Part shown: positions 16,761 through 24,869 of the stretch, in pieces
Layout of the letters: every line of letters starts with the position of its first letter
How positions within the stretch are numbered: position 1 is the stretch's first letter
NCBI RefSeq assembly: GCF_900114785.1
Contig: NZ_FOUG01000001.1
Span: 496,001-560,000, forward strand
Direction of reading: 5' to 3'
DNA from: Variovorax sp. OV329
Lineage (GTDB): Bacteria; Pseudomonadota; Gammaproteobacteria; Burkholderiales; Burkholderiaceae_C
DNA: 64,000 nt
Program-made: the position numbers and the translations under genes
The notes under the pieces: model-generated
What the model saw: only the letters and a program-made list of their open reading frames with translations
What the model was told of the DNA's origin: nothing
Databases searched by the model: none

Positions 16761-17663
16761 ATGAAAGCGAGCGCGCGCGCATGCTGCATGGCCCTCGCGG
16801 GATGGGTGGCCGCAGGGGCGGGCGCGGCTCAACTGGAAGCGCAGACGCATGATCCGCGCGCCTTCGGCTGGCAGGTGGGCGACATGGTGTCGCGCACCGT
16901 GACCGTCGAGGTGCCCGAAGGCCTGGCGCTGGACGATGCCAGCGTGCCCCAGCCTGGCGCGCGTGGCCGCGCCCTGGAGCTGCGCAGCGTCACGAGGCGC
17001 GACGGCAGCGCGGACGGCGGCAGGCGCCATGAGCTCACACTGGCCTACCAGATCTTCCTCTCGCCGCGCGAGCCGCGCACGCTGGAGATGCCCAGCTTCC
17101 GCCTGCGCTTCCAGGGCCAGCCGCGTGTGCAGGAACTGCTCATCGAAGCGTGGCCGGTGACCGTGTCGCCGCTGGCGCCGGTGGAGGTGTCGTACCGGCA
17201 CGGGCTGGGCGAGTTGCAGCCCGACACGGCGCCGCCGATGCTGGACACCGCCCCGGCGCGGCATCGCCTCGTCGCCTATGGCGCCGTCGCGCTGCTGCTG
17301 CTGGCCTACCTTGCCCATGTGTACATCGGCCTGCCATGGTGGACGCGCAGGCACCGGCCCTTCACCCTGGCATGGCGCCAGCTGCAGGGGCTGACGCCAT
17401 CGAGCTCGCCCGAGCAGCGGCGCGATGCGTACAGGCAGGTGCACCGCGCGCTGAACAAGACCATGGGCGAGGTCCTGTTCGAGCAGGACATCGATCGCTT
17501 CATGGAGATGCGGCCACGCTTCGCCCACCTGCGCGCCGACTTCGCCATCTTCCTGCAGCAGTCGCGCCACGAGTTCTTCGGCGAGGGACAGGGCAGGGCG
17601 GATGCGCAGTGGCTGCTGGACTTCTGCAGGCGCTGCCGCGATGCGGAGAGGGGCTCGGCATGA
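16761..17663 (+). CDS. mxaA: MxaA-like metal-insertion factor
   Basis: A 300-residue protein with a signal-like N-terminus (CCMALAGWVAAGAGA, residues 8-22), a periplasmic beta domain (HDPRAFGWQVGDMVSRTVTV onward) and one transmembrane helix at about 170-192 (VAYGAVALLLLAYLAHVYIG). A cytoplasmic helical tail follows, with YRQVHRALNKTMGE and the conserved FLQQSRHEFFG. This is the MxaA layout; in methylotrophs MxaA, MxaC/MxaK and MxaL are needed for calcium insertion into MxaFI. Here the only dehydrogenase nearby is XoxF, so the metal served may be a lanthanide. ATGA overlap with mxaC. Confidence 0.85.
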   Translation: MKASARACCMALAGWVAAGAGAAQLEAQTHDPRAFGWQVGDMVSRTVTVEVPEGLALDDASVPQPGARGRALELRSVTRRDGSADGGRRHELTLAYQIFLSPREPRTLEMPSFRLRFQGQPRVQELLIEAWPVTVSPLAPVEVSYRHGLGELQPDTAPPMLDTAPARHRLVAYGAVALLLLAYLAHVYIGLPWWTRRHRPFTLAWRQLQGLTPSSSPEQRRDAYRQVHRALNKTMGEVLFEQDIDRFMEMRPRFAHLRADFAIFLQQSRHEFFGEGQGRADAQWLLDFCRRCRDAERGSA

Positions 17664-18697
17664 GCTTTGAAGACCCCTGGCTTCTGTGGCTGCTGCCGCT
17701 GGCGCTGCTGCCGCTGCTGCGGGAGCCCGGCGGCGCGCTCGGCAACGCCTGGGTGGCCCTGGCGCCGCGGGACCGGGTGTCGGACCTGCTCGACTGGCTG
17801 TTGCGCGTCCTCGGCGTGATCGCGTTCTGCGCACTCGTCGTCGGGCTGGCGGGACCCTACCTGCCGGAGTACGAGGTCGAGCGCATCGGCAAGGGCGCGG
17901 AGATCGTGCTGGCGCTGGACCGCAGCCGCAGCATGGACCAGGGCTTCGCTGGCCGGCCGCCGCCCAACATGAAGGGCACCGGCCCCGAGGTGATCGACTA
18001 CTACATGGGCCGCTGGCCCGGCCGCTTGACGGAGTCCAAGGGCAAGGTCGCGCGGCGCCTGCTGTCCGAGTTCGCGACCAAGCGGCAGGACGACCGCTTC
18101 GGCGTGATCGTCTTCAGCGGCCTGCCGATCCGCGTGCTGGAGTTCACCCAGAAGAGCGAGGCGGTGCATGCCGCCATCGTGGCCGGCGACGTGGGCCGGG
18201 GCCTGTCGGAAACCAACATCGGCCTCGCGCTGGAAGAGGCGCTGTCCTCCTTCGAGGAGCGGCCCTACAACGGCTCGCGCATCGTCCTGCTGGTGTCCGA
18301 CGGCGGCGACCGGCTGGACCCGGACGCCCGCACCCGCATCGCCTACCTCGTGCGCAAGCACCGCGTCTCGATCTACTGGATCTACCTGCGCTCGGCCAAC
18401 AGCCCGGGGCTGGTGCTGGAAAAGGGCGAGGCGGCCTCCAACGTCGACTCGGTGCCCGAGTACGCGCTGCACCGCTTCTTCGAATCGCTGGACACCTCCT
18501 ACCGCGCCTACGAGGCCAGCGACCCGGAGGCGTTGAAGCAGGCCATCGACGCGGTGGACCGGCTGGAGAAGCTGCCCATCACCTACATGGACACCATGCC
18601 CCGGCGCGACCTGTCCGCGCCCATGTTCGGCCTGGCCTTCGGCTGCGTGCTGGTGCTGCTGGCGGCCAGCCTGTTGGAGATCCGGCGATGGGCCTGA
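17660..18697 (+). CDS. mxaC: MxaC-like von Willebrand A membrane protein
   Basis: A 345-residue VWA protein: an N-terminal hydrophobic hairpin (WLLWLLPLALLPLL and LLRVLGVIAFCALVVGLAGP), a VWA domain with MIDAS D-x-S-x-S in LALDRSRSMDQ, the Thr loop in LSETNIGLALEEAL and LLVSDGGDRL, and a C-terminal anchor (FGLAFGCVLVLLAASLLEI). BatA/MxaC proteins sit in the inner membrane with the VWA domain in the periplasm. The start at 17660 is fixed by the ATGA overlap with mxaA and the immediate start of the membrane segment. It overlaps mxaK by 10 bases. Confidence 0.87.
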   Translation: MSFEDPWLLWLLPLALLPLLREPGGALGNAWVALAPRDRVSDLLDWLLRVLGVIAFCALVVGLAGPYLPEYEVERIGKGAEIVLALDRSRSMDQGFAGRPPPNMKGTGPEVIDYYMGRWPGRLTESKGKVARRLLSEFATKRQDDRFGVIVFSGLPIRVLEFTQKSEAVHAAIVAGDVGRGLSETNIGLALEEALSSFEERPYNGSRIVLLVSDGGDRLDPDARTRIAYLVRKHRVSIYWIYLRSANSPGLVLEKGEAASNVDSVPEYALHRFFESLDTSYRAYEASDPEALKQAIDAVDRLEKLPITYMDTMPRRDLSAPMFGLAFGCVLVLLAASLLEIRRWA

Positions 18698-19239
18698 GCT
18701 CGCGGCGGCTTACGCGTTGGGTCCTGGCCGTGCTGGCACTGCTGGCGCTGGCGGCGGCGGTCGACGGCGCGCGCCTGTGGCGGCAGCAGCGCTGGAACGA
18801 AGCCATCACGACCGCTGCCTGGCCGGCCGACGGGCAGGCGGTGCCGGTGCAGGTGAGGTTCGCGCAGGCCCATGCGCTGGCCGAGGCCGGTGGCGCCAGC
18901 GACGAGGGCGCGCTGCGCATCTACCGCGGCCTGGAGAACGATTCGCCCCTGGGCCAGGCGGCACGCTACAACAGCGCCAACCTGCTGATGCGCCAGGCGG
19001 TGCTGGTGCAGGCCGGCACCGAGCCGGGCAAGGCCATCGCGCTGATCGAGCTGGCCAAGGAGGGCTACCGCAACGTGCTGCGCACCGACCCGCAGCACTG
19101 GGACGCCCGCTACAACCTGGAGCGCGCGCAGCGCCTGCTGCCCGACCCCGAGGAACTGGACGCCGAGCCGCCCGATACCCAGCGCAACGCCGAGCGCGCG
19201 GCCACCACCATGCGCGGCTATTCGCCCGGCCTGCCATGA
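18688..19239 (+). CDS. mxaK: MxaK-like TPR-type membrane-anchored protein
   Basis: A 183-residue protein with an N-terminal anchor (VLAVLALLALAAAV, residues 12-25) and a periplasmic helical part with TPR-like features: RFAQAHALAEAGGASDEGAL, ARYNSANLLMRQAVLVQ and DPQHWDARYNLERAQRLLPD. The order mxaC-mxaK-mxaL and the size identify it. In BatA-E type systems such a TPR protein bridges the VWA partners. The ATG at 18688 overlaps mxaC by 10 bases, and its stop overlaps mxaL by ATGA. Confidence 0.8.
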   Translation: MGLSSRRLTRWVLAVLALLALAAAVDGARLWRQQRWNEAITTAAWPADGQAVPVQVRFAQAHALAEAGGASDEGALRIYRGLENDSPLGQAARYNSANLLMRQAVLVQAGTEPGKAIALIELAKEGYRNVLRTDPQHWDARYNLERAQRLLPDPEELDAEPPDTQRNAERAATTMRGYSPGLP

Positions 19240-20234
19240 CGACGTCGAGCGAAGCTGCGGGCGGCTGGTGGCGGCTGGGCCCCGAGCGCTGGCTGCTGGC
19301 GCTGGCGGCACTGCTGCTGGTGGTTGCGCTGGTCGACCCGGGTGTGTCGCTGGATCGCGGGCGCTTCGACCACGTGGTGGTGCTGGACGTGACCCAGAGC
19401 ATGAACGTGACCGACGAGCTGATCGCCGGGCAGCCCGCCTCGCGCCTGGACTTCGCCAAGCAGGCGTTGCGTGGAGCGCTGCTGAAGCTGCCCTGCGGCT
19501 CCAAGGTGGGCTGGGCGATCTTCACCGAGTACCGCGCGCTGCTGCTGTTTGCGCCCATCGAGGTCTGCGCCAACCTGGACGAGTTGCGCTCGACGCTGGC
19601 GCGCATCGACTCGCGCATGGCCTGGTCGGGCAACAGCGAGATCGCCAAGGGGCTGCACAGCGCCATCGTCATCGCCCGCGAACTGCCCGAGAAGCCTTCG
19701 CTGGTCTTCGTCACCGACGGGCAGGAAGCGCCGCCGATCAACCCACGCTACCGCCCCGCCTTCGACGACAAGCCGGGCGAGGTGCCGGGGCTGATCGTGG
19801 GCGTGGGTGACATGCTGCCGTCGCCCATTCCCAAGCGCGACCCGCAGGGCCGGCCGCTGGGCTTCTGGCGCGCCGACGAGGTGATGCAGACCGATCCGCG
19901 CAGCCAGGGCCGTGCCACCAGCGTGCCGGGCGAGAAGATGGTCGACGGCCCTGCCGACGGCGTGGCGGCGCCCATGCTCGGCGCTACGCCGGGGCGGGAG
20001 CACCTGTCGGCCCTGCGGGAAGGCTACCTGCAGATGCTGGCGCAGGAGCAGGGCCTGTCCTTCCTGCGGCTGCAGACGCCGCAGGGGCTGGAGGCGGCGC
20101 TGATGGCGCCCGCGCTGGCCAAGCCCTTGCCGGTTCGCACGGGCGGAAGGACCGCGCTGGCGGCCGTGGCGCTGGGCGTGCTGCTGCTGCGCTACCTGTT
20201 GCCGTGGTTGCACCGGCGGCCGCGACCGAACTGA
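19236..20234 (+). CDS. mxaL: MxaL-like von Willebrand A membrane protein
   Basis: A 332-residue VWA protein with membrane helices at both ends (WLLALAALLLVVALVDPG and LAAVALGVLLLRYLLPWL). The MIDAS is VVLDVTQSMN, a D-x-T-x-S variant of the D-x-S-x-S seen in mxaC, and LVFVTDGQEAPP is the second metal loop. It is the last gene of the mxaRSACKL run and probably works with MxaC and MxaA in activating the dehydrogenase. It is followed by the convergent dedA gene after 29 bases; no clear terminator is visible in that space. Confidence 0.86.
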   Translation: MTTSSEAAGGWWRLGPERWLLALAALLLVVALVDPGVSLDRGRFDHVVVLDVTQSMNVTDELIAGQPASRLDFAKQALRGALLKLPCGSKVGWAIFTEYRALLLFAPIEVCANLDELRSTLARIDSRMAWSGNSEIAKGLHSAIVIARELPEKPSLVFVTDGQEAPPINPRYRPAFDDKPGEVPGLIVGVGDMLPSPIPKRDPQGRPLGFWRADEVMQTDPRSQGRATSVPGEKMVDGPADGVAAPMLGATPGREHLSALREGYLQMLAQEQGLSFLRLQTPQGLEAALMAPALAKPLPVRTGGRTALAAVALGVLLLRYLLPWLHRRPRPN

Positions 20235-20263
20235 AGTCGGCGGCTGCCTGCCGCGACCCGGGG

Positions 20264-20860
20264 TCAGGGCCGGCTGTCGGGCGGGTCTTCGCGAAGCGGC
20301 TTCGCCGAGTGCGCGCGCCTGGACTTGATCAGCGAGTACACGCCGAAGGACGCGGCGATCAAGGCGAAGGCGAGGGCCTCGAAATGTTCCAGGTCGCCCA
20401 GCATGCGCTCCAGCGCATGGCCGAAGAAATAGCCGGCGCCTGCCACCAGAGGCGCCCAGATCGCGGCGCCCAGCAGGTTGAAGGCGATGAAGCGGGCGGG
20501 CGCGACGCGGCTGGCCCCGATGATGATCGGCCCCAGGATGCGCACCCCGTACATGAAGCGCACGCCCACGATGAGCTTGGCGTCGTGGCGCTGGAGCAGG
20601 CCCGCCACCTTGCCGGCGCGCTTGTGCAGGCGCGGATGGCGGGCAATGAGCAGCGGACCCCAGGCGCGGCCGATCCAGTAGAACAGCTGGTCGCCCAGCG
20701 CACCCGCGGCAAACGCGATGGCGATGATCGCCGCCAGCGACAGATGGCCCTGCTGGGCGGCGAAGCCCGCCATGACCAGCAGCGTCTCGCCCTCCAGCAG
20801 GCAACCGATGAAGACGGCCAGGTAGCCGTAGTCGACGATCAGCTGGGTGATGTGCGGCAT
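20264..20860 (-). CDS. DedA-family membrane protein
   Basis: A 198-residue inner-membrane protein of the DedA/VTT family: YGYLAVFIGCLLEGETLLVM, the re-entrant and conserved segment AFAAGALGDQLFYWIGRAWG, and RFMYGVRILGPIIIGASRV with the key Arg and Gly residues. DedA proteins affect membrane homeostasis and probably flip polyprenyl- or phospholipids. The tail is basic and Pro-rich (KSRRAHSAKPLREDPPD). It reads towards mxaL and has no obvious functional tie to the PQQ system. Confidence 0.88.
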   Translation of the reverse strand: MPHITQLIVDYGYLAVFIGCLLEGETLLVMAGFAAQQGHLSLAAIIAIAFAAGALGDQLFYWIGRAWGPLLIARHPRLHKRAGKVAGLLQRHDAKLIVGVRFMYGVRILGPIIIGASRVAPARFIAFNLLGAAIWAPLVAGAGYFFGHALERMLGDLEHFEALAFALIAASFGVYSLIKSRRAHSAKPLREDPPDSRP

Positions 20861-20942
20861 GGGCCCCGGGCAGATGGAAAGTGGAGGGTGGCCCTCAATG
20901 TCGCGCGATTTCCGGCTTCCATCAAGCGCGGTAGCCCGGGCC

Positions 20943-22922
20943 TCAGGGCACGTTCGCGCTGGTGATGAAGAAGGGCCGTCCCGGCAGCGTCATGTCGCCG
21001 CCGTACTCGAAGGGGTACTGTGCGGGCGGCAGGTTGTTCGGCCCCAGGCCGCAGCCTGCCTTGGGCTGGCAGGCCATGCCCGGCCCCTGGTTGGTCCAGA
21101 AGATGACCGGGCCATAGCGGTAGTTGCGTACCGCCTTGCCGCCGAAGTCGGCCAGCGACAGCACCCAGCCTTCGGTGCCGTGGTTCTCGTTGTCCTCGAT
21201 CATCACCGGGTCGACCAGGCGCGAGTCGGTCAGGACGGCGCGGCGCACGGTGCCGCTGTCGAGGCTGGGCGAGAAGTCCACCCAGCGGACCGCGCGCTCG
21301 GCGCGCGACAGCACCATCACCGTCTCGTTGATCCGGGTTCCGGTGTCGTTGGCGCTGCCGCGGAAGTAGGCGATGCTGGTCGGGTTGGCGCCCACCGCGA
21401 CGCTGCCCACCTGCTTGAGCGAGCCCGTGCCGCTGCCGTTGCCCCAGCCGCCCAGGTCGAAGATGCGCAGCGCGCCTTCTTCCGTGGCGATCCAGCCGCG
21501 CAGCCTGCTGCCCCACAGCGTGGCCTTGACGGCCGTCGGCCTGGCGCCCAGGTCGATGGTCTGGACGACCTTCGGCTTGTCGCTGTCGGCCATCTGCGAG
21601 AAGGCGTAGGGCCACTGCTTGTCGGCCATGCCGACGGTGGTGGTCTTGTCGAAGTCGGCGCGCGTGCCGAAGTACATGCGGCGGTAGTAGTCGAACAGCG
21701 GCTTCAGGTCGATGAAGGCCGCGCGCTTCTCCGACTTGGACACCACGATGGCCATGCCGCCTCTTGCATTCGAGCCGCTGTTGCGGCCGGCGCCGGCGAA
21801 GCTCTGCCGGTGGCTCTCGTTCGAGAGCGCCATCTCGTACTCGGTGGTCATGCGGCCCGCGCCGTCCATGGGGCGGCCCGTCCAGGGATTCCAGCCGGTG
21901 GTGGCGGCGATCTCGGTGGGTGCGCGCATGCCTTCGGGCAGGTCGACGTAGCCCAGCACCTTCATGAAGCCGATGTTGCCGCGGTTGGCCAGGCCGGGGT
22001 TCACGGAGTTGCGTTCGCCCCAGCCCACGTCGCCCAGGTTGGGCTTGTCGACGGTGCAGCCGTTGCAAAGGCCCGCCAGCGCCACGACGGCGACCTGGCC
22101 CTTGAGCGCGACGGTGTCCCAGACGGTGACCAGCGCGAACTCGGCGCTGTTGGTCTGCGCGATGCCGGTGGGCACCTTGTTGGGTGCGAGTTGCACGCTG
22201 GCCATGTTGGCGGAGGTGTTGCTGCCCACGGCGGTCGACAGCCGGCCGTCCTGGTACGCCACGACCGACTCCAGGCACCAGCCGGGGCGGCCGTAGCAGC
22301 GCGCCGCGGCCACCGGGTTGTGCGCTCCGATGCTGTGGCCGTGGTTGTCGTCCAGGCCTTCGAAGTTGTTCAGGTCCGGGTTCCTGCCGGCCCACAGCGG
22401 CGCGGGTTGCGGGCGCTGCGTGAAGGTGTTGAAGGACTGCAGCAGGGTCTGGATGTCCGCCACGCCCACGCGCGCGCCCGGCGCGTCGGCCACGTACAGC
22501 ACGTTCGCGAAGTTGGCGAAGTAGTCGCCGGGGTACGAGACGTCCGGACCGCCGACCTGCCAGTCGCCACCATCGGCGGCGTGCCTGCGAGGCGAGTTGG
22601 GACGCGCGTGCCAGGTGGTGCCGGACCGGGGCGCGGTGGACGCGGGGCCGTAGCGGTAGGCGACGCCATCGGCGCTGCTCATCTTGCCGGCCATGGCGAC
22701 GTAGGCAGCCGGGTCGATGCGGCCGCTGGCGTCGACGATGTCGCCGCCCGACGCGCTGCCATCGGCGGCCAAGGCCACCTTGGAAGGCGAGGGCGCCGGT
22801 GGGCGGGCGGGTGAAGCCGCGGATGGCGTCGATGGGGCGGGCGTTGCAGCATGCGCGCCGGACACCCCCGCGCACAGGACACACAAGGCGATGGACAGGC
22901 GAAGGCGAGCGAAGTCTTTCAT
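20943..22922 (-). CDS. Large exported propeller-like protein of unknown function
   Basis: A 659-residue protein with a signal peptide (MKDFARLRLSIALCVLCAGV then SGAHAA), a Pro/Ala/Ser-rich linker (residues 27-50) and a long beta-rich domain with blade-like stretches such as VVQTIDLGARPTAVKATLWG, GWIATEEGALRIFDLGGWG and SVAVGANPTSIAYFRG. It contains paired cysteines (RCYGRPGWC, CNGC, CQPKAGC) suited to the periplasm. I do not recognise a named family. It follows the S9 peptidase by five bases in the same direction and is probably in one operon with the peptidase and the TonB receptor. The start at 22922 is the only Met that opens the signal peptide. Confidence 0.72.
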   Translation of the reverse strand: MKDFARLRLSIALCVLCAGVSGAHAATPAPSTPSAASPARPPAPSPSKVALAADGSASGGDIVDASGRIDPAAYVAMAGKMSSADGVAYRYGPASTAPRSGTTWHARPNSPRRHAADGGDWQVGGPDVSYPGDYFANFANVLYVADAPGARVGVADIQTLLQSFNTFTQRPQPAPLWAGRNPDLNNFEGLDDNHGHSIGAHNPVAAARCYGRPGWCLESVVAYQDGRLSTAVGSNTSANMASVQLAPNKVPTGIAQTNSAEFALVTVWDTVALKGQVAVVALAGLCNGCTVDKPNLGDVGWGERNSVNPGLANRGNIGFMKVLGYVDLPEGMRAPTEIAATTGWNPWTGRPMDGAGRMTTEYEMALSNESHRQSFAGAGRNSGSNARGGMAIVVSKSEKRAAFIDLKPLFDYYRRMYFGTRADFDKTTTVGMADKQWPYAFSQMADSDKPKVVQTIDLGARPTAVKATLWGSRLRGWIATEEGALRIFDLGGWGNGSGTGSLKQVGSVAVGANPTSIAYFRGSANDTGTRINETVMVLSRAERAVRWVDFSPSLDSGTVRRAVLTDSRLVDPVMIEDNENHGTEGWVLSLADFGGKAVRNYRYGPVIFWTNQGPGMACQPKAGCGLGPNNLPPAQYPFEYGGDMTLPGRPFFITSANVP

Positions 22923-22927
22923 GGTCT

Positions 22928-24826
22928 TCAGGGTGGCGGCAGTCGGAACACCAGGGTGTCGAAGAAATGGAACTCCGCTTCCAGCGCCCACCGGATGTTG
23001 CGGGCCTGGCGGAAGCCGTGCTGCTCGCCGGCGAAGAGCAGGTACTGCGCGGTGATGTTCTTTTCGCGCAGCGCGGCGACCATCTGCTCGGTCTGGCTGG
23101 GCGGCACGATCCTGTCCTCCGCGCCCTGGAAGAAAGTGACCGGCGCCGACAGCCGGTCGGCATGCCGCACCGGCGAGCGGGCGGCCCAGTCCTGCGGTGC
23201 GATGAGCCAGTCGAGGTAGCGCGACTCGAACTTGTGCGTGTCGCAGGCCAGCGCCTGCACGTCGCTCACGCCGTAGTGGCTGCCGCCCGCCTTGAACGAC
23301 TGGCGCAGTTTCTCGTCGGTGCTGGTCAGGCAACTCAGCACGGTGAAGCCGCCGGCACTGCCGCCACTGATGACCGTTCGCCCGGGGTCGACCAGTCCAC
23401 GTTCAGCCAGGTGGCGCACGGCGGCGCCGCAGTCCTCCACATCGACGATGCCCCAGGCCAGGTGCAGGCGCTCGCGGTAGGCGCGGCCGTAGCCGGCGCT
23501 GCCCCGGTAGTCGACGTCGACCACCGCGATGCCGCGGCTGGTCCAGAACTGCACGCGCAGGTCCAGGGCGCGCGTGGCCGAGGAGGTGGGGCCGCCGTGG
23601 CAGCGCACCAGCAGCGGCGGCAGCTCGCCTTCGGGGGCCTGGAAGTCCGCGTTGGTCGGCGGGTAGTACAGCGCGAAGGCGGTCTGCGCGTTCGAGGTCG
23701 GGAACTCGATGGGCTGCGGCGCGCTGAGGTGCCGCGCAATCGCCGGATCGTCGGTGACGCCCGTGGCCTGGCGGACCAAGGTCGCGACCCCCGTGCGCGG
23801 GTCCAGCAGCACCACGGCGCTGGATGCCACGGCCGTGCCGCCGATGAAAGCCACCCTGCCGTCCTGCGCGCGCACCGAGGCGAAGTCGGTGTAGGGAAGG
23901 TCGTAGGGTTTCAATACGCCGCTGTGCAGGTCGAGCAGGGCCAACTTGCCCAGGCCGTTCTCGATGTACGCGCACACGGCTTCCTGCGCCGACAGGAAGG
24001 CGTAGGTCGACATGCCCAGCTTCCATTGCGCCCGGCCGAACTCCGCGGGCCGGGGGCAGACGTTGACGGCCGCGCCGTTCGCGTCGAGCCGATGCAGGTT
24101 CCACCAGCCCGAGCGGTCGGAGACGAAATGCAGCACGCCGTCCGGCGACCACTCTGGCTGGAACACCGATTCGCCCGCGCCGCCCGCCACCTGCCGCGCG
24201 TCGTGCACTGCGTTGCCGTCGAAGTCGCCGACCCACAACTGCGTCTGCACCCAGGGCATGTGCGGATGCCGCCACGAGAGCCAGGCGAGGTGCCTGCCAT
24301 CCGGGCTCAGGCGCGGCGATGCGTAGAAGTCATCGCCCTGGACCAACACGGTGCCGGGGCCGGGTGCATCGAGCGACAGCAGGGCGATGGTGTTGACGGC
24401 TTCCCGGTCGGAGGCCATGTGGTCTTCGCGCACGCCGATCCAGAGCCTGCGCGCAAGATCGATGCGGCCGTCGGCAAAACGGAAGCCAGGTGGAGTCAGG
24501 GGATCGGGCTTGCCATCCGCGACCTGGCAATAGAGGCGCTGGTCCTGGAAGTGGCTGAAGCAGACCGTGTCGCCGGCGACCGCGACCGCCCCGCCGCCGT
24601 ATTCGTGGACCCGCGTGCGCGCATTCATGTCCGCAGGCAGCACGTCGGCGATGCGGCCGTCGTCCTGCCGGCAAACCAGCACATGCCGCCCGGCCTCCTG
24701 CGGCCGGGCCTCGATCCAGTACAGCCGCCCGCCGTCGAGCTGCACGTCGAGCAGGTCGACCATCGAGCCGGCCACCAGCCCGGGGGTGATGGGCGATTCC
24801 CAGCTGCCAAAGGGAGCGGTCTTCAT
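22928..24826 (-). CDS. S9-family prolyl-oligopeptidase-like peptidase
   Basis: A 632-residue serine peptidase: an N-terminal WD-like propeller with blades such as FASPRLSPDGRHLAWLSW-type and PEWSPDGVLHFVSDRSGWWN, followed by an alpha/beta hydrolase domain. The catalytic triad is S490 (GGSAGG), D571 (AEDRIVPP) and H603 (GEQHGF). No signal peptide is seen, so it should be cytosolic. In pseudomonads an S9 peptidase (PqqM) is encoded with the pqq genes; since this island has no pqqF/pqqG, this enzyme is a candidate for trimming the cross-linked PqqA. That role is inferred; a general dipeptidyl-peptidase role is equally possible. Confidence 0.88.
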   Translation of the reverse strand: MKTAPFGSWESPITPGLVAGSMVDLLDVQLDGGRLYWIEARPQEAGRHVLVCRQDDGRIADVLPADMNARTRVHEYGGGAVAVAGDTVCFSHFQDQRLYCQVADGKPDPLTPPGFRFADGRIDLARRLWIGVREDHMASDREAVNTIALLSLDAPGPGTVLVQGDDFYASPRLSPDGRHLAWLSWRHPHMPWVQTQLWVGDFDGNAVHDARQVAGGAGESVFQPEWSPDGVLHFVSDRSGWWNLHRLDANGAAVNVCPRPAEFGRAQWKLGMSTYAFLSAQEAVCAYIENGLGKLALLDLHSGVLKPYDLPYTDFASVRAQDGRVAFIGGTAVASSAVVLLDPRTGVATLVRQATGVTDDPAIARHLSAPQPIEFPTSNAQTAFALYYPPTNADFQAPEGELPPLLVRCHGGPTSSATRALDLRVQFWTSRGIAVVDVDYRGSAGYGRAYRERLHLAWGIVDVEDCGAAVRHLAERGLVDPGRTVISGGSAGGFTVLSCLTSTDEKLRQSFKAGGSHYGVSDVQALACDTHKFESRYLDWLIAPQDWAARSPVRHADRLSAPVTFFQGAEDRIVPPSQTEQMVAALREKNITAQYLLFAGEQHGFRQARNIRWALEAEFHFFDTLVFRLPPP

Positions 24827-24869
24827 CGGCGGTCCTTCATCTGGACCGGATGATGGCACGGCCCCTTTG

